Of a DNA stretch of 64,000 nucleotides, positions 9,491 through 19,198 are shown one piece after another. The notes beneath the pieces were generated by a model. It was not told where the DNA came from and searched no databases. It worked only from the letters and a program-made list of their open reading frames with translations. A program made the position numbers and the translations under genes. The stretch's first letter is position 1, and the number at the start of each line of letters is the position of its first letter. The stretch is from Cricetibacter osteomyelitidis (lineage in GTDB: Bacteria; Pseudomonadota; Gammaproteobacteria; Enterobacterales; Pasteurellaceae), in contig NZ_SLYB01000009.1 in assembly GCF_004340985.1 (NCBI RefSeq), positions 37,449 to 101,448 on the forward strand. The letters are read 5' to 3'.

Positions 9491-11230
9491 GTGAATAATT
9501 TGATGAATATGCGTACAAACTGGTCTTGCTTAGTCGATAACAATGCAAATCTATCCCAATGGGAGGATAAAGCAGGCATGGAGTATTTGACTGTTTTTAC
9601 ACAAGTTATTCACTATGCTCAGGCTTTGATTCACTCAACTAAAGATAGCCTACATTTCTATTATCATGCCGAAAACGCTGAGTGGCTGCATATTTATTTA
9701 CAACGCTATCAAGATAGCTTTTGTATTGTGCAGGCTGAACAGGTTTCACTTCCTTTTGAACTCAGTAAACGAGAGTTAGATATTCTGACTTTATTAAGTA
9801 GCGGCTTATCCAATGGCGAAATTGCCGAACAACTTCATATTAGCGAACGTACCGTTGCAAAACATATTGAAAATATTTTCACCAAAACAAATACGGAAAA
9901 TCGTACCGCACTTGCTGTCTTTGCCGTTGTTGAAAATTTATGTTGTTTACCTCTGCCGTGTGTTTTAAAGCATTCTGTATTGAGTGTGTATGAGATTGAA
10001 AAAATTGCACATCAATTATTAACCTCCTCTCATTCTACTTTTGCCATAAGACGTAGTAAAAGTCGTCCGATTATCATCGGTGTACCTTATGTAGAAAAAG
10101 GAATTGGAAAAATTGATACGCAAGAATTACTCAACGGTTCTTTGCTTGCGGTGAATAAAATTAATCAACAAGGTGGTATTCAAGGGCGAGAAGTGCGGTT
10201 AGAAACCGTCGGATTTTGTGTTGATGATAAAGCAAGTATTCGTTCTGCTTATCAACAATTATTTGAGCGTGAAGTGGATGCGATTTCAACCAGTTATGCC
10301 TGTTATTCCCCGGAAATTCATGATCTCGTCGCTGGCAGCGGTATGCCTTATTTGCATATTGCCACGCATAGCGATTCAGACAAACGCAATCATAATTTAT
10401 CAACGTATAAAATCGACAATATTTTTCAAGTGTGTGCCAGCGATACCAATTATGGTGCTGGAGTATTGCGTTTTTTACAAGCATATCAACAACATTATTC
10501 ACAGTTGATTGCCCATCGGCATTTATTAGTTATTCAGGTCAAATGGCAACGTATTGATATTGGCATTGATAAGTTAATCAGCGATTTAAAAGCCTTACAT
10601 TGGAAAGTGGATGTGTTAGAACTTGATCAAACCGCGGAAACTTTTCAATATGCAATGAAGCAAATCCACAATCTCAATCCGGCATTAATTGTTTTAGCCT
10701 CTTATTTTGCCGAAGATATTGTAAATTTCTATCAAGACTTTTTGCGTGCACCGATTAATGCGATTCTTTATAGCATTTATGCACCGTCTGCCTTTTTACC
10801 GCACAATCAGCCATGTGAAGGCGTGTTATGGTCAACGACCAGTGGATTAAGTAACAATTATGCAGGTAAGCAATTCGTCCGGCAATATCAACAATTTTTT
10901 GGTTATCAGCCAACCTATTCACAAGCCAGCATTGCCTACGATCAGATCAATATTTTAGCCAATGTCTGGCGTAATAGCGTTTCGCCGCGGATGTTCAAAG
11001 ACGTATTGAGAGGTATGCGTGCTATGCTTCACCACGGTGTAAACGGTACCTATTACTTTGGCTCTGATTCGCAAATTGGTTTGGCTTATCCGGATAACAC
11101 AACGGATCTATCTATTAGTCTCCCTCATTTGATTTATCAGGTTCAACAAGGCAAAAGTGCGGTCATTATGCCAGATTTATTTGCTGAAACGACCTTTAAA
11201 CTTCCGCATTGGTTTAATTTAAAATCCTAA
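9491..11230 (+). CDS. LuxR-type HTH regulator fused to a periplasmic-binding-protein-like sensor
   Basis: A probable one-component transcription factor of up to 579 residues. Residues 1-85 are unassigned. Residues 88-150 form a LuxR/GerE helix-turn-helix (LSKRELDILTLLSSGLSNGE, then ISERTVAKHIENIF). From about 192 to 560 it resembles the amide/urea/branched-chain type of substrate-binding protein (IIIGVPYVEKGIG, LLNGSLLAVNKINQQGG, FEREVDAISTSYACYSPEIH). There is no signal peptide or membrane helix, so this ligand-binding fold should be cytoplasmic, as in AmiC. Starts at GTG 9491, ATG 9503 or ATG 9509 are all possible. It lies 150 bases upstream of torY on the same strand under an FNR promoter, so it probably controls torYZ. 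The ligand is unknown; TMAO or a related N- or S-oxide or amide is an inference. Confidence 0.85.
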   Translation: MNNLMNMRTNWSCLVDNNANLSQWEDKAGMEYLTVFTQVIHYAQALIHSTKDSLHFYYHAENAEWLHIYLQRYQDSFCIVQAEQVSLPFELSKRELDILTLLSSGLSNGEIAEQLHISERTVAKHIENIFTKTNTENRTALAVFAVVENLCCLPLPCVLKHSVLSVYEIEKIAHQLLTSSHSTFAIRRSKSRPIIIGVPYVEKGIGKIDTQELLNGSLLAVNKINQQGGIQGREVRLETVGFCVDDKASIRSAYQQLFEREVDAISTSYACYSPEIHDLVAGSGMPYLHIATHSDSDKRNHNLSTYKIDNIFQVCASDTNYGAGVLRFLQAYQQHYSQLIAHRHLLVIQVKWQRIDIGIDKLISDLKALHWKVDVLELDQTAETFQYAMKQIHNLNPALIVLASYFAEDIVNFYQDFLRAPINAILYSIYAPSAFLPHNQPCEGVLWSTTSGLSNNYAGKQFVRQYQQFFGYQPTYSQASIAYDQINILANVWRNSVSPRMFKDVLRGMRAMLHHGVNGTYYFGSDSQIGLAYPDNTTDLSISLPHLIYQVQQGKSAVIMPDLFAETTFKLPHWFNLKS

Positions 11231-11233
11231 AAA

Positions 11234-11247
11234 CTGATATATATCAA
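11234..11247 (+). promoter_or_regulatory. FNR-like box upstream of torY
   Basis: CTGATATATATCAA differs from the FNR consensus TTGAT-N4-ATCAA by one base. It lies 133 bases before the torY ATG. A weak -10 candidate TATCTA at 11268-11273 would put the box near -40. Confidence 0.5.
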
Positions 11248-11277
11248 GTTTTCGTCTCTTTTATTTTTATCTACCTC

Positions 11278-11291
11278 AAAATACGTATTTT
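11278..11291. promoter_or_regulatory. Perfect palindrome, candidate operator of torYZ
   Basis: AAAATACGTATTTT is a perfect 14-base palindrome between the FNR-like box and torY. It is a candidate binding site for the adjacent LuxR-type regulator. This is inference from position and symmetry only. Confidence 0.35.
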
Positions 11292-11379
11292 TACTTATTG
11301 AGCTTTCCTACTTCACAAATACAATAAATCCATACCTAATTATAGGGATTATATATGTTGTATTTAGGGGGAAAGAAAC

Positions 11380-12495
11380 ATGTTAAAAATAAAAACGACT
11401 TTAATTGCACTGGGGCTGATGGCAGTAGGTGCAAGTGTATTATTTGGAGTACAGTATACAATGAAAGAAACGAGCACTACCGAGTTTTGTGTGAGTTGTC
11501 ATTCAATGAGCCATCCACAAGCCGAATGGGAAGGCAGTGTCCATTTTTCTAATCGTAAAGGAATTCGTGCAGAATGTGCTGATTGCCATATTCCACATGA
11601 AGGCATTGATTATTTAAAAACTAAAGTTATCGCACTAAAAGATATATGGCATACTTTTGTCACAAACAAACTCCCTGATCAGGAAGCCTATGAAACACAC
11701 CGTTTAGAAATGGCTCAACAAGTATGGGAAGATATGAAAGCCAATGATTCGGCGACTTGTAAATCTTGCCATAGTACCGAAGCAATGGTATTAAGCGAAC
11801 AATCCGAAGCCGCACAGAAAATGCATACACTGGCACAAGAAACCAATCAAACCTGTATCGATTGTCATAAAGGTATAGTGCATTTTATGCCGGAAATTGA
11901 AGTGGATAATGCGGCGGCCGCAGGTGAACTCGCGAAACACGGTGGTGAATTTTCCGCCGGCGATAAAACACTCTATTCTTTGGCGATGACCGCAGTGAAA
12001 TCACCTATTGGCGGCGAAGTACGTTTAATGCCTTATGCTGAATTAACCCAATGGAAAGAAACTGACGGCAAAGTGACCGCACTTTTAAAAGGCTGGCAAC
12101 AGGTAGGTGCCGAATCAGTAATATATATGGGTTTAGGCAAACGTATTATGGTGGCATTATTAGGTGATGATATGAAAGATAAAGTGACTGTAGTTCAAAC
12201 CGTTCACGATGCAGTGACGGATTCTGAATGGAAAGAAATCACCTTAGAAATTAATGCACCGAAAGAGGCTATTACATCAAATATCGCCGCATTAAACAGT
12301 TTCGGAAATAACTTGAACCAAACTCATTGTAGCGGCTGTCACGCCCCGATTGGTGCCGATCATTATACCGCAAACCAATGGATTGGTGTTGTAAACTCAA
12401 TGAAAGATCGTACATCAATGAGCGCTGATGATGTGCGTACGGTGACAATTTTCTTACAACGTAGTGCAAAAGATATGGTGGGTTCATCTCACTAA
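11380..12495 (+). CDS. torY: Pentaheme c-type cytochrome TorY
   Basis: Membrane-anchored quinol dehydrogenase of the NapC/NirT/TorC family that passes electrons from menaquinol to the periplasmic TorZ. It has 371 residues. An N-terminal membrane anchor (about 5-25) is followed by four CxxCH heme sites (Cys37-His41, Cys66-His70, Cys127-His131, Cys159-His163). A C-terminal domain carries a fifth (Cys317-His321), the TorC/TorY pattern. The start is set by the strong ribosome site AGGGGGAAAG. torZ follows after 172 bases on the same strand. No torD chaperone and no TorR/TorS/TorT genes are seen in the window. Confidence 0.95.
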   Translation: MLKIKTTLIALGLMAVGASVLFGVQYTMKETSTTEFCVSCHSMSHPQAEWEGSVHFSNRKGIRAECADCHIPHEGIDYLKTKVIALKDIWHTFVTNKLPDQEAYETHRLEMAQQVWEDMKANDSATCKSCHSTEAMVLSEQSEAAQKMHTLAQETNQTCIDCHKGIVHFMPEIEVDNAAAAGELAKHGGEFSAGDKTLYSLAMTAVKSPIGGEVRLMPYAELTQWKETDGKVTALLKGWQQVGAESVIYMGLGKRIMVALLGDDMKDKVTVVQTVHDAVTDSEWKEITLEINAPKEAITSNIAALNSFGNNLNQTHCSGCHAPIGADHYTANQWIGVVNSMKDRTSMSADDVRTVTIFLQRSAKDMVGSSH

Positions 12496-12509
12496 TATAA
12501 ACCAAAACT

Positions 12510-12638
12510 AAGACACCGAGCTTATAGCCCTAAGTCGCAAGATATGGACTACAAGCCGAATAAATGGCTGATGTTTAAGCGATTTATTCCAAGGATAGCT
12601 GAGAAATTGCCTGTCCTCTCGTATTCAGAAAGGGTCTT
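12510..12638 (+). ncRNA. Moco-type riboswitch (Moco RNA motif) upstream of torZ
   Basis: The torY-torZ gap carries a structured leader closely similar to the one upstream of moaA in this window. Both contain CCGAGCTT near the 5' end and TGTCCTCTCRTAYT followed by AGAAAGG near the 3' end, which I recognise as the conserved end of the Moco RNA motif. A closing stem can form between AAGAC (12510-12514) plus CC and GGGTCTT (12632-12638). The moaA copy keeps the pairing with different bases. Internal stems include AGCC/GGCT and GCGATTT/AAATTGC. It should couple torZ expression to molybdenum cofactor supply. The torZ ATG lies 30 bases downstream, preceded by its own GACGGAG. Confidence 0.8.
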
Positions 12639-12667
12639 TCATTTTAACTTAATAGACGGAGTTTATT

Positions 12668-15139
12668 ATGAAAAAAGACAAAATCGATGTGAAACGTAGA
12701 ACTTTCTTAAAAAATACCTCACTCGGTGTGGCAGGCACATCATTAAGTGGTGGTACTTTGGGGACATTAATTTCCCCTACTGCGGCCGCCGCTGAAACGA
12801 AAACGGTGGTCACCGCAGCGCACTGGGGACCGCTCGGTGTCGTCGTTGAAAATGGCAAAGTAGTGAAATCAGGTCCTGCCATTGAACCTGCCATTGTCAA
12901 TGAGTTGCAATCCGTGGTTGCCGATCAAGTGCATGGTGAAACCCGTGTGAAATATCCGATGGTACGTAAAGGATATTTGGAAGGTAACAAAGATACCAGC
13001 TTACGTGGTCATGACGAATGGGTGCGTGTGTCTTGGGATAAGGCGTTTGATTTGGTACATAATGAAATCAAACGAGTGCGTGATACCTACGGCGTTACAA
13101 GTATTTTTGCAGGATCTTATGGTTGGTATAGCTCCGGTGCATTACACGCCTGTAAAACATTATTACAACGCTATATGAATATTACCGGCGGTTTTGTCGG
13201 CACAAAGGGCGACTATTCTACCGGTGCAGCACAAGTGATCATGCCGCATGTGCTAGGTACGATTGAAGTCTATGAGCAACAAACCAGCTGGGAAACTATT
13301 CTTGAAACGTCAGAATTAGTGGTATTGTGGTCTGCTAATCCGATTACCACAATGCGAATCGCATGGACGTCAACAGACCAAAAAGGATTAGAATATTTCA
13401 AAAAATTGAAAGAATCCGGTAAACGCATTATTTGTATCGACCCTGTTCGTAGCGAAAGTTGTGAATATTTGGGTGCTGAGTGGATTCCTGTGAATACCGC
13501 AACGGATGTACCGCTCATGTTGGGTATTGCTCATACGCTTGTGGCGGACAACAAACACAACAAAGATTTCTTAAAAAAATACACTACCGGTTATGATAAA
13601 TTTGAAACCTACTTGTTAGGTAAAGAGGATAATCAACCGAAAGATGCAGCGTGGGCAAGTCAAATTACGGGAGTGCCGGTTGAGGTGATCAAAGCCTTAG
13701 CAGCGGACTTCTCCAGTAAACGTACAATGCTAATGGGCGGTTGGGGAATGCAACGTCAACGTCACGGTGAACAAACCCACTGGATGCTGGTAACACTGGC
13801 GGCAATGCTCGGACAAATCGGTTTACCGGGCGGTGGATTCGGTTTGAGTTATCACTATTCCAACGGCGGTGTGCCGACTGCAACAGGCGGTATTTTAGGT
13901 TCCATTTCCGCTAATCCTTCTGGCGAAGTGGGCGAAAAAACTTGGCTTGATGAAGTATCTAAAGTCTCTTTCCCGCTAGCCCGTATTTCTGATGCCTTAT
14001 TAAACCCGGGCAAAACAATTCAATATAATGGCGGTGAAATCACTTATCCAGATATTAAATTGATTTATTGGGCGGGCGGTAACCCGTTTGTACACCATCA
14101 AGATACCAATACCTCAGTGAAAGCGTGGCAAAAACCTGATACGATTATTGTCAATGAACCCTACTGGACACCAACAGCCCGAATGGCGGACATCGTATTA
14201 CCAGCCACGACATCTTACGAACGTAACGACTTAACTATGAGTGGCGACTATTCAATGATGAATATTTATCCGATGAAACAAGTGGTTGAACCGCAATATG
14301 AAGCGAAAAACGACTACGATATTTTCCGCGAATTGGCAAAACGTGCCGGTGTAGAAGAGCAATTTACCGAAGGTAAATCTGAAATGGATTGGCTCAAAGG
14401 CTTCTATCAAACCGCCTTTGATGCGGCTCGTAAGAACCGTGTATTAATGCCGAAATTTGAAAAATTCTGGGAAGAAAACAAACCTTTGACCTTTAATGCT
14501 TCAGAAAAAGCAAAAAAATGGGTGCGTTATGAAGAATTCCGTAACGATCCATTGCTTAATCCATTAGGTACGCCATCAGGTAAAATTGAAATTTTCTCTG
14601 ATGTGGTTGCTAAAATGAATTATGACGATTGCAAAGGTCATCCAACATGGATGGTGCCGGAGGAATACGCAGGCAATGTCACAGCAGAAGCACCATTGGC
14701 GTTAGTGACACCACATCCGTATTATCGTTTACACAGCCAATTAGCACAAACTTCATTACGTGAAAAATATGCGGTAAGCGATCGTGAACCCGTCTTAATT
14801 CACAAAGAAGATGCGGCAGCTCGAGGTATTGCTGATGGTGATGTGGTACGTATTTTCAACTCTCGCGGACAAGTGCTGGCGGGTGCAGTGGTAACTGATG
14901 GCATTATTAAAGGCACTGTCGCATTACACGAAGGTGCTTGGTATGATCCGCACGAGTTAGGCGCAACGGAAAAACCATTATGTAAAAATGGCTGTCCGAA
15001 CGTATTAACCCGCGATGAAGGCACATCCAAACTGGCACAAGGTAACTCACCAAATACCGCCATTGTCCAAGTGGAAAAATTTGTGGGTGAAGCTCCGGCT
15101 GTTACGGTATTTAAAGAACCTAAATATACACAAGCTTAA
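12668..15139 (+). CDS. torZ: Molybdopterin oxidoreductase TorZ (TMAO/biotin sulfoxide reductase family)
   Basis: Periplasmic terminal reductase for N- and S-oxides, of the DMSO reductase family with a bis-MGD cofactor. It has 823 residues. A twin-arginine signal is visible (KRRTFLK, then a hydrophobic stretch ending AAAAE). The molybdenum-coordinating Ser lies in the SYGWYSSG segment at 150-157. There is no N-terminal Cys cluster for Fe-S, as expected for TorA/TorZ/BisC. Later landmarks are GGWGMQRQRHGEQ, WAGGNPFVHHQD and the C-terminal cofactor-binding domain around HPYYRLHSQLAQTSL. The neighbouring pentaheme cytochrome supports TorZ over cytoplasmic BisC. Expression probably depends on FNR, on the fusion regulator and on the Moco riboswitch. 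A TorD-type chaperone must be encoded elsewhere. Confidence 0.94.
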   Translation: MKKDKIDVKRRTFLKNTSLGVAGTSLSGGTLGTLISPTAAAAETKTVVTAAHWGPLGVVVENGKVVKSGPAIEPAIVNELQSVVADQVHGETRVKYPMVRKGYLEGNKDTSLRGHDEWVRVSWDKAFDLVHNEIKRVRDTYGVTSIFAGSYGWYSSGALHACKTLLQRYMNITGGFVGTKGDYSTGAAQVIMPHVLGTIEVYEQQTSWETILETSELVVLWSANPITTMRIAWTSTDQKGLEYFKKLKESGKRIICIDPVRSESCEYLGAEWIPVNTATDVPLMLGIAHTLVADNKHNKDFLKKYTTGYDKFETYLLGKEDNQPKDAAWASQITGVPVEVIKALAADFSSKRTMLMGGWGMQRQRHGEQTHWMLVTLAAMLGQIGLPGGGFGLSYHYSNGGVPTATGGILGSISANPSGEVGEKTWLDEVSKVSFPLARISDALLNPGKTIQYNGGEITYPDIKLIYWAGGNPFVHHQDTNTSVKAWQKPDTIIVNEPYWTPTARMADIVLPATTSYERNDLTMSGDYSMMNIYPMKQVVEPQYEAKNDYDIFRELAKRAGVEEQFTEGKSEMDWLKGFYQTAFDAARKNRVLMPKFEKFWEENKPLTFNASEKAKKWVRYEEFRNDPLLNPLGTPSGKIEIFSDVVAKMNYDDCKGHPTWMVPEEYAGNVTAEAPLALVTPHPYYRLHSQLAQTSLREKYAVSDREPVLIHKEDAAARGIADGDVVRIFNSRGQVLAGAVVTDGIIKGTVALHEGAWYDPHELGATEKPLCKNGCPNVLTRDEGTSKLAQGNSPNTAIVQVEKFVGEAPAVTVFKEPKYTQA

Positions 15140-15150
15140 CTTAACAGCAT

Positions 15151-15185
15151 TGACCGCACTCACAAAAAGTGCGGTCATTTTTTTA
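15151..15185 (+). terminator. Terminator after torZ
   Basis: Inverted uptake signals (TGACCGCACT and AGTGCGGTCA) form a 10-bp stem followed by a run of T. Confidence 0.85.
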
Positions 15186-15318
15186 TCTATTTAACATTAA
15201 ATTAATCTGTTTATATAAAATTTCAAATTTTTTTATAAAAGATCCTATTTTTAGGCGCAATACCAATTTATTTTATGATAATAAAAGTGTATCCTATACC
15301 AGTAAGCCTTTTATGCGG

Positions 15319-15355
15319 ATTCATTCTATGGGTTACTTGGAATGAATTGTTTTTT
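15319..15355 (+). terminator. Terminator-like hairpin in the ackA leader
   Basis: ATTCATTC (15319-15326) and GAATGAAT (15340-15347) form a perfect 8-bp stem with a 13-base loop, followed by TGTTTTTTT. It lies 36 bases before the ackA ATG. The loop region contains a five-codon reading frame, MGYLE, at 15328-15345. It may be an attenuator or a back-up terminator for tor transcription. Confidence 0.5.
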
Positions 15356-15382
15356 TAATTTAATCCAATAGGTTATAACACA

Positions 15383-16585
15383 ATGTCAAAATTAGTACTT
15401 ATCCTTAACTGCGGTAGTTCATCTCTAAAATTTGCTATCCTTAATCCTCAATCCGGTGAAGAAAAATTATCCGGTTTAGCCGAAGCGTTTTACTTACCGG
15501 AAGCCCGTATTAAGTGGAAATTGCATGGCGAGAAAGGACAAGCCGATTTAGGTGCGGGTGCGGCACATAGTGAAGCATTGAAATTTATGGTAGATAATAT
15601 CTTCTCTTTAGATCCTGAATTACAAGAAGGTATTGTTGCAATTGGCCACCGTATCGTTCACGGCGGTGAAAAATTTACTTCATCTGTTATTGTAACCGAC
15701 GAAGTAGTGAAAGGTATTGAAGAAGCAATCCAATTTGCACCGCTTCATAACCCGGCACACTTAATCGGTATTAAAGAAGCGTTTAAAATCTTCCCACATT
15801 TAAAAGATAAAAATGTTGTAGTATTTGATACTGCATTCCATCAAACAATGCCTGAAGAAGCCTATTTATACGCATTACCATACTCTTTATACAAAGAACA
15901 CGGCGTACGTCGTTACGGTGCTCACGGTACCAGCCATTTCTTTGTTAGTCGTGAAGTGGCAAACCGTTTAGGTGTAGCGGAAGACAAAGTTAATGTAATC
16001 ACCTGCCACTTGGGTAACGGTGGTTCTATAAGTGCGGTTCGTCATGGCAAATGTATTGATACCTCTATGGGTTTAACTCCGTTAGAAGGTTTGGTAATGG
16101 GTACGCGTTGTGGTGATATCGACCCGGCTATCGTATTCTATATGCACGATACATTAGGTATGAGCGTGGCGGAAATCAACGAAACTTTAACCAAAAAATC
16201 AGGTTTACTTGGTTTGACCGAGATTACCAGCGACTGCCGTTATGCAGAAGACAACTATGAAAAAGAAGTACCGGCAAAACGTGCTTTAGATGTGTACTGC
16301 TATCGTTTAGCGAAATACATCGGTTCTTATATGGCTGTCATCGGCGAACGTCTAGATGCAATCGTATTTACCGGCGGTATCGGTGAAAACTCTGCACACG
16401 TGCGTGAAATTACGCTAAATCACTTAAAATTATTCGGTTATCAAATTGATAACGAAAAAAACCTTGCAGCACGTTTCGGTAACGAAGGTGTGATTACCGC
16501 TGACGGTACACCGATTGCAATGGTTATCCCAACTAATGAAGAATTAGTAATCGCACAAGACACAGCTCGTCTTTGCATTAAATAA
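15383..16585 (+). CDS. ackA: Acetate kinase
   Basis: Cytoplasmic enzyme that makes ATP from acetyl phosphate while forming acetate, the last step of overflow and fermentative acetate production. It has 400 residues, the family length. The N-terminal phosphate-binding motif [12 protein letters not shown] is present, then [28 protein letters not shown] and [13 protein letters not shown], all characteristic of acetate kinases. pta follows 64 bases downstream on the same strand and forms the usual ackA-pta operon. An intercistronic hairpin lies between the two genes. Confidence 0.98.
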   Translation: MSKLVLILNCGSSSLKFAILNPQSGEEKLSGLAEAFYLPEARIKWKLHGEKGQADLGAGAAHSEALKFMVDNIFSLDPELQEGIVAIGHRIVHGGEKFTSSVIVTDEVVKGIEEAIQFAPLHNPAHLIGIKEAFKIFPHLKDKNVVVFDTAFHQTMPEEAYLYALPYSLYKEHGVRRYGAHGTSHFFVSREVANRLGVAEDKVNVITCHLGNGGSISAVRHGKCIDTSMGLTPLEGLVMGTRCGDIDPAIVFYMHDTLGMSVAEINETLTKKSGLLGLTEITSDCRYAEDNYEKEVPAKRALDVYCYRLAKYIGSYMAVIGERLDAIVFTGGIGENSAHVREITLNHLKLFGYQIDNEKNLAARFGNEGVITADGTPIAMVIPTNEELVIAQDTARLCIK

Positions 16586-16596
16586 TAATCGTTAAG

Positions 16597-16624
16597 CTGC
16601 CGATTTATCGGCAGTTTCTTTTTT
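16597..16624 (+). terminator. Intercistronic hairpin between ackA and pta
   Basis: CTGCCGAT and ATCGGCAG pair, followed by TTTCTTTTTT. This looks like a partial terminator that could lower pta relative to ackA. Confidence 0.65.
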
Positions 16625-16649
16625 CATTAAAACAAAAATAAGGTTTATT

Positions 16650-18788
16650 ATGTCTCGTACTATTATTCTTATTCCTGTCAGCACCGGTGTAGGATTAACC
16701 AGTGTTAGTCTTGGTTTGATTCATTCATTGGAGCAAAAAGGGGCAAAAGTCGGTTTTATGAAGCCTATTTCCCAACCGATTTCCGGTGAAGATACTCTGG
16801 ATCGTACCACCTCTATCGTTCGCACAAGCACCACGATTGAAACGGCCGAACCGTTTATGTTAAGTGTAGCGGAATCATTGATCGGTCAAAACCAATCTGA
16901 CGTATTGTTAGAAAAAATTGTGGAACAGCATCAAACTTTAACAAGAAACAATGATTTAATTGTTGTGGAAGGATTAATTCCAACGCGCAAAAACACTTAT
17001 GCAACCCGCGTAAACTATGAAATCGCTCAAGCATTGGATGCGGAAATCGTGTTGGTTGCCGCGCCGGCAACAGAAACTCCGGCTGAATTAAAAGAACGCG
17101 TAGAAGCAACGGCTTCTGCATTCGGCGGTAAAAATAACCCGAATATTCTCGGCGTATTCATTAATAAATTTAACGCACCGATTGATGAATCAGGTCGTAC
17201 TCGTCCGGATATGACAGAAATCTTTGATTCATTCCAACATGCACATAGTAACGTTACAGAAGTGAAAAAATTATTCGCAAACAGCCCGATTAAATTACTT
17301 GCTTGTGCGGAATGGAAAGCGGATTTAATTGCCACCAGAACCATTGATCTGGCAAAACATTTAGGGGCGGCTATTCTTAACGAAGGCGAAATTCAATCTC
17401 GTCGTATTCAAAGCATCACCTTCTGTGCCCGCCATTTACCGAACATGGTAGAACACTTCCGTACCGGCACATTGTTAGTTTCTTCTGCGGATCGTCCGGA
17501 TGTTATAGTAGCAACAGCATTAGCCTGTGCAAATGGTGTTCAATTAGGCGGATTATTGCTTACCGGCGGTTATAAAGTGGACGCACAAATTAAAAAATTA
17601 TGTGCACATGCATTCGAAAGCAGCGGTTTACCGATCTTCCGCGTGGAAGGCAATACATGGCAAACTGCGTTAAACTTACAAAGCTTTAACCTCGAAGTGC
17701 CGGTAGACGATAAAGAACGTATTGATAATATCAAACAATACATGAGCGACACGTTTGATGCCGACTTCATCGATTCTTTAGTGGCAACTTCAACTCGCGT
17801 TCGTCGTTTATCTCCGCCTGCATTTCGTTTCAACTTAACCGAAGCCGCTCGTAATGCGAAAAAACGCATTGTATTACCTGAAGGTGATGAACCACGTACC
17901 ATAAAAGCTGCCGTACTTTGTGCTGAACGCGGTATCGCAGAATGTATCTTATTGGCAGATCCGAATGAAGTTCAACGCGTTGCGGAAGCACAAGGTGTTC
18001 AATTAGGCAAAGGCATTACCGTGATTAACCCTGCGGATGTGCGTGAAGGCTATGTTGCCCGTTTAGTGGAATTACGCAAAGCAAAAGGTATGACTGAAGT
18101 GCTTGCCCGCGAACAGTTACTGGATAACGTAGTGCTCGGCACCATGATGTTAGAAGCCGACGAAGTTGACGGTTTAGTATCCGGTGCGGTTCATACCACA
18201 GCAAATACGATTCGTCCGCCGATGCAAATCATCAAAACCGCACCGGGCAGCTCGATTGTTTCTTCTATCTTCTTTATGTTATTGCCGGATCAAGTATTAG
18301 TGTATGGTGACTGTGCAGTGAACCCAGATCCGAATGCGGAACAATTAGCAGAAATCGCGATTCAATCTGCGGATTCCGCCAAAGCATTCGGTATCGATCC
18401 GAAAGTAGCGATGATTTCCTACTCTACCGGCACATCTGGTTCCGGTGCAGATGTAGAGAAAGTGAAAGAAGCGACCCGTATCGCGAAAGAAAAACGCCCG
18501 GATCTAGTGATTGACGGACCATTACAATATGATGCGGCGGTAATGGAAGACGTAGCAAAATCCAAAGCACCAAATTCGCCGGTTGCGGGTAAAGCGACCG
18601 TCTTCGTGTTCCCGGATTTAAATACCGGTAACACGACCTATAAAGCGGTACAACGTTCTGCAGATTTGGTTTCTATCGGTCCGATGTTACAAGGTATGCG
18701 TAAACCGGTAAATGACTTATCGCGCGGTGCGTTAGTTGATGATATTGTTTATACAATTGCATTAACGGCAATTCAAGCGACACAATAA
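16650..18788 (+). CDS. pta: Phosphate acetyltransferase
   Basis: Converts acetyl-CoA and phosphate into acetyl phosphate and CoA, feeding AckA. It has 712 residues, the long three-domain enteric type. The N-terminal P-loop-like domain begins [20 protein letters not shown] central DRTGG domain covers roughly 215-330. The C-terminal catalytic domain (about 385-712) has [26 protein letters not shown] and [16 protein letters not shown]. It is the second gene of the ackA-pta operon. Confidence 0.98.
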   Translation: MSRTIILIPVSTGVGLTSVSLGLIHSLEQKGAKVGFMKPISQPISGEDTLDRTTSIVRTSTTIETAEPFMLSVAESLIGQNQSDVLLEKIVEQHQTLTRNNDLIVVEGLIPTRKNTYATRVNYEIAQALDAEIVLVAAPATETPAELKERVEATASAFGGKNNPNILGVFINKFNAPIDESGRTRPDMTEIFDSFQHAHSNVTEVKKLFANSPIKLLACAEWKADLIATRTIDLAKHLGAAILNEGEIQSRRIQSITFCARHLPNMVEHFRTGTLLVSSADRPDVIVATALACANGVQLGGLLLTGGYKVDAQIKKLCAHAFESSGLPIFRVEGNTWQTALNLQSFNLEVPVDDKERIDNIKQYMSDTFDADFIDSLVATSTRVRRLSPPAFRFNLTEAARNAKKRIVLPEGDEPRTIKAAVLCAERGIAECILLADPNEVQRVAEAQGVQLGKGITVINPADVREGYVARLVELRKAKGMTEVLAREQLLDNVVLGTMMLEADEVDGLVSGAVHTTANTIRPPMQIIKTAPGSSIVSSIFFMLLPDQVLVYGDCAVNPDPNAEQLAEIAIQSADSAKAFGIDPKVAMISYSTGTSGSGADVEKVKEATRIAKEKRPDLVIDGPLQYDAAVMEDVAKSKAPNSPVAGKATVFVFPDLNTGNTTYKAVQRSADLVSIGPMLQGMRKPVNDLSRGALVDDIVYTIALTAIQATQ

Positions 18789-18808
18789 GCCTAAAACGTT
18801 GTGATTTT

Positions 18809-18846
18809 TAACCGCACTTTAAGCCATTAAAGTGCGGTTATTTTTT
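18809..18846 (+). terminator. Terminator after pta
   Basis: TAACCGCACTTT and AAAGTGCGGTTA form a perfect 12-bp stem with an 8-base loop, followed by six T. It is another inverted uptake-signal pair. Confidence 0.9.
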
Positions 18847-18883
18847 AGAAAGTTTTAAACACTCAGCATACTAATTTCACCGA

Positions 18884-19078
18884 ATAAAAAAAAGCACCCT
18901 GACTCAGGGTGCTACTCGGAAAGCAAAATATATCGGCTATTTAAAAATAGCACTTATTTTTTATGGCGATAGGATAAAGAATTTGTTTGCCATGTGCAAA
19001 TAAAACAACACAAAAAGTAATGTTATTTTCCAATTTTGTGAGCTACTTCAAACTTTTGCCTAAATTACGCTCTTCCAA
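18884..19078 (-). ncRNA. Candidate minus-strand small RNA with intrinsic terminator
   Basis: A strong minus-strand terminator lies at 18884-18913: perfect 10-bp stem AGCACCCTGA/TCAGGGTGCT, then eight T. No minus-strand gene is upstream of it and pta has its own terminator. A second hairpin GCTATTT/AAATAGC sits at 18936-18951. The Fur-like box at 19101-19115 would overlap a plausible minus-strand promoter (ATGATA, 18 bases, CATAAA). The result could be an iron-regulated small RNA of roughly 190 bases with a U-rich, Hfq-type 3' end. It contains GTAGCTCACAAAATTGG, faintly like the RyhB core. The 5' end is a guess. Confidence 0.4.
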
Positions 19079-19100
19079 AAGCTTGATTTATGTTACAAAT

Positions 19101-19115
19101 TGATAACAGTTATCA
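19101..19115. promoter_or_regulatory. Fur-like box
   Basis: TGATAACAGTTATCA is a perfect 7-1-7 palindrome that resembles the Fur consensus TGATAAT-N-ATTATCA. It stands upstream of the iron operon. A plus-strand promoter follows: TTGCAT (19124-19129), 17 bases, TAATGT (19147-19152). Confidence 0.6.
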
Positions 19116-19198
19116 TCTTTTTCTTGCATTCCGTCACAAATAAGCATAATGTATTAGCAAATTAAATTTATTCGCATTTAAATTAAGAGTCTGTTTGT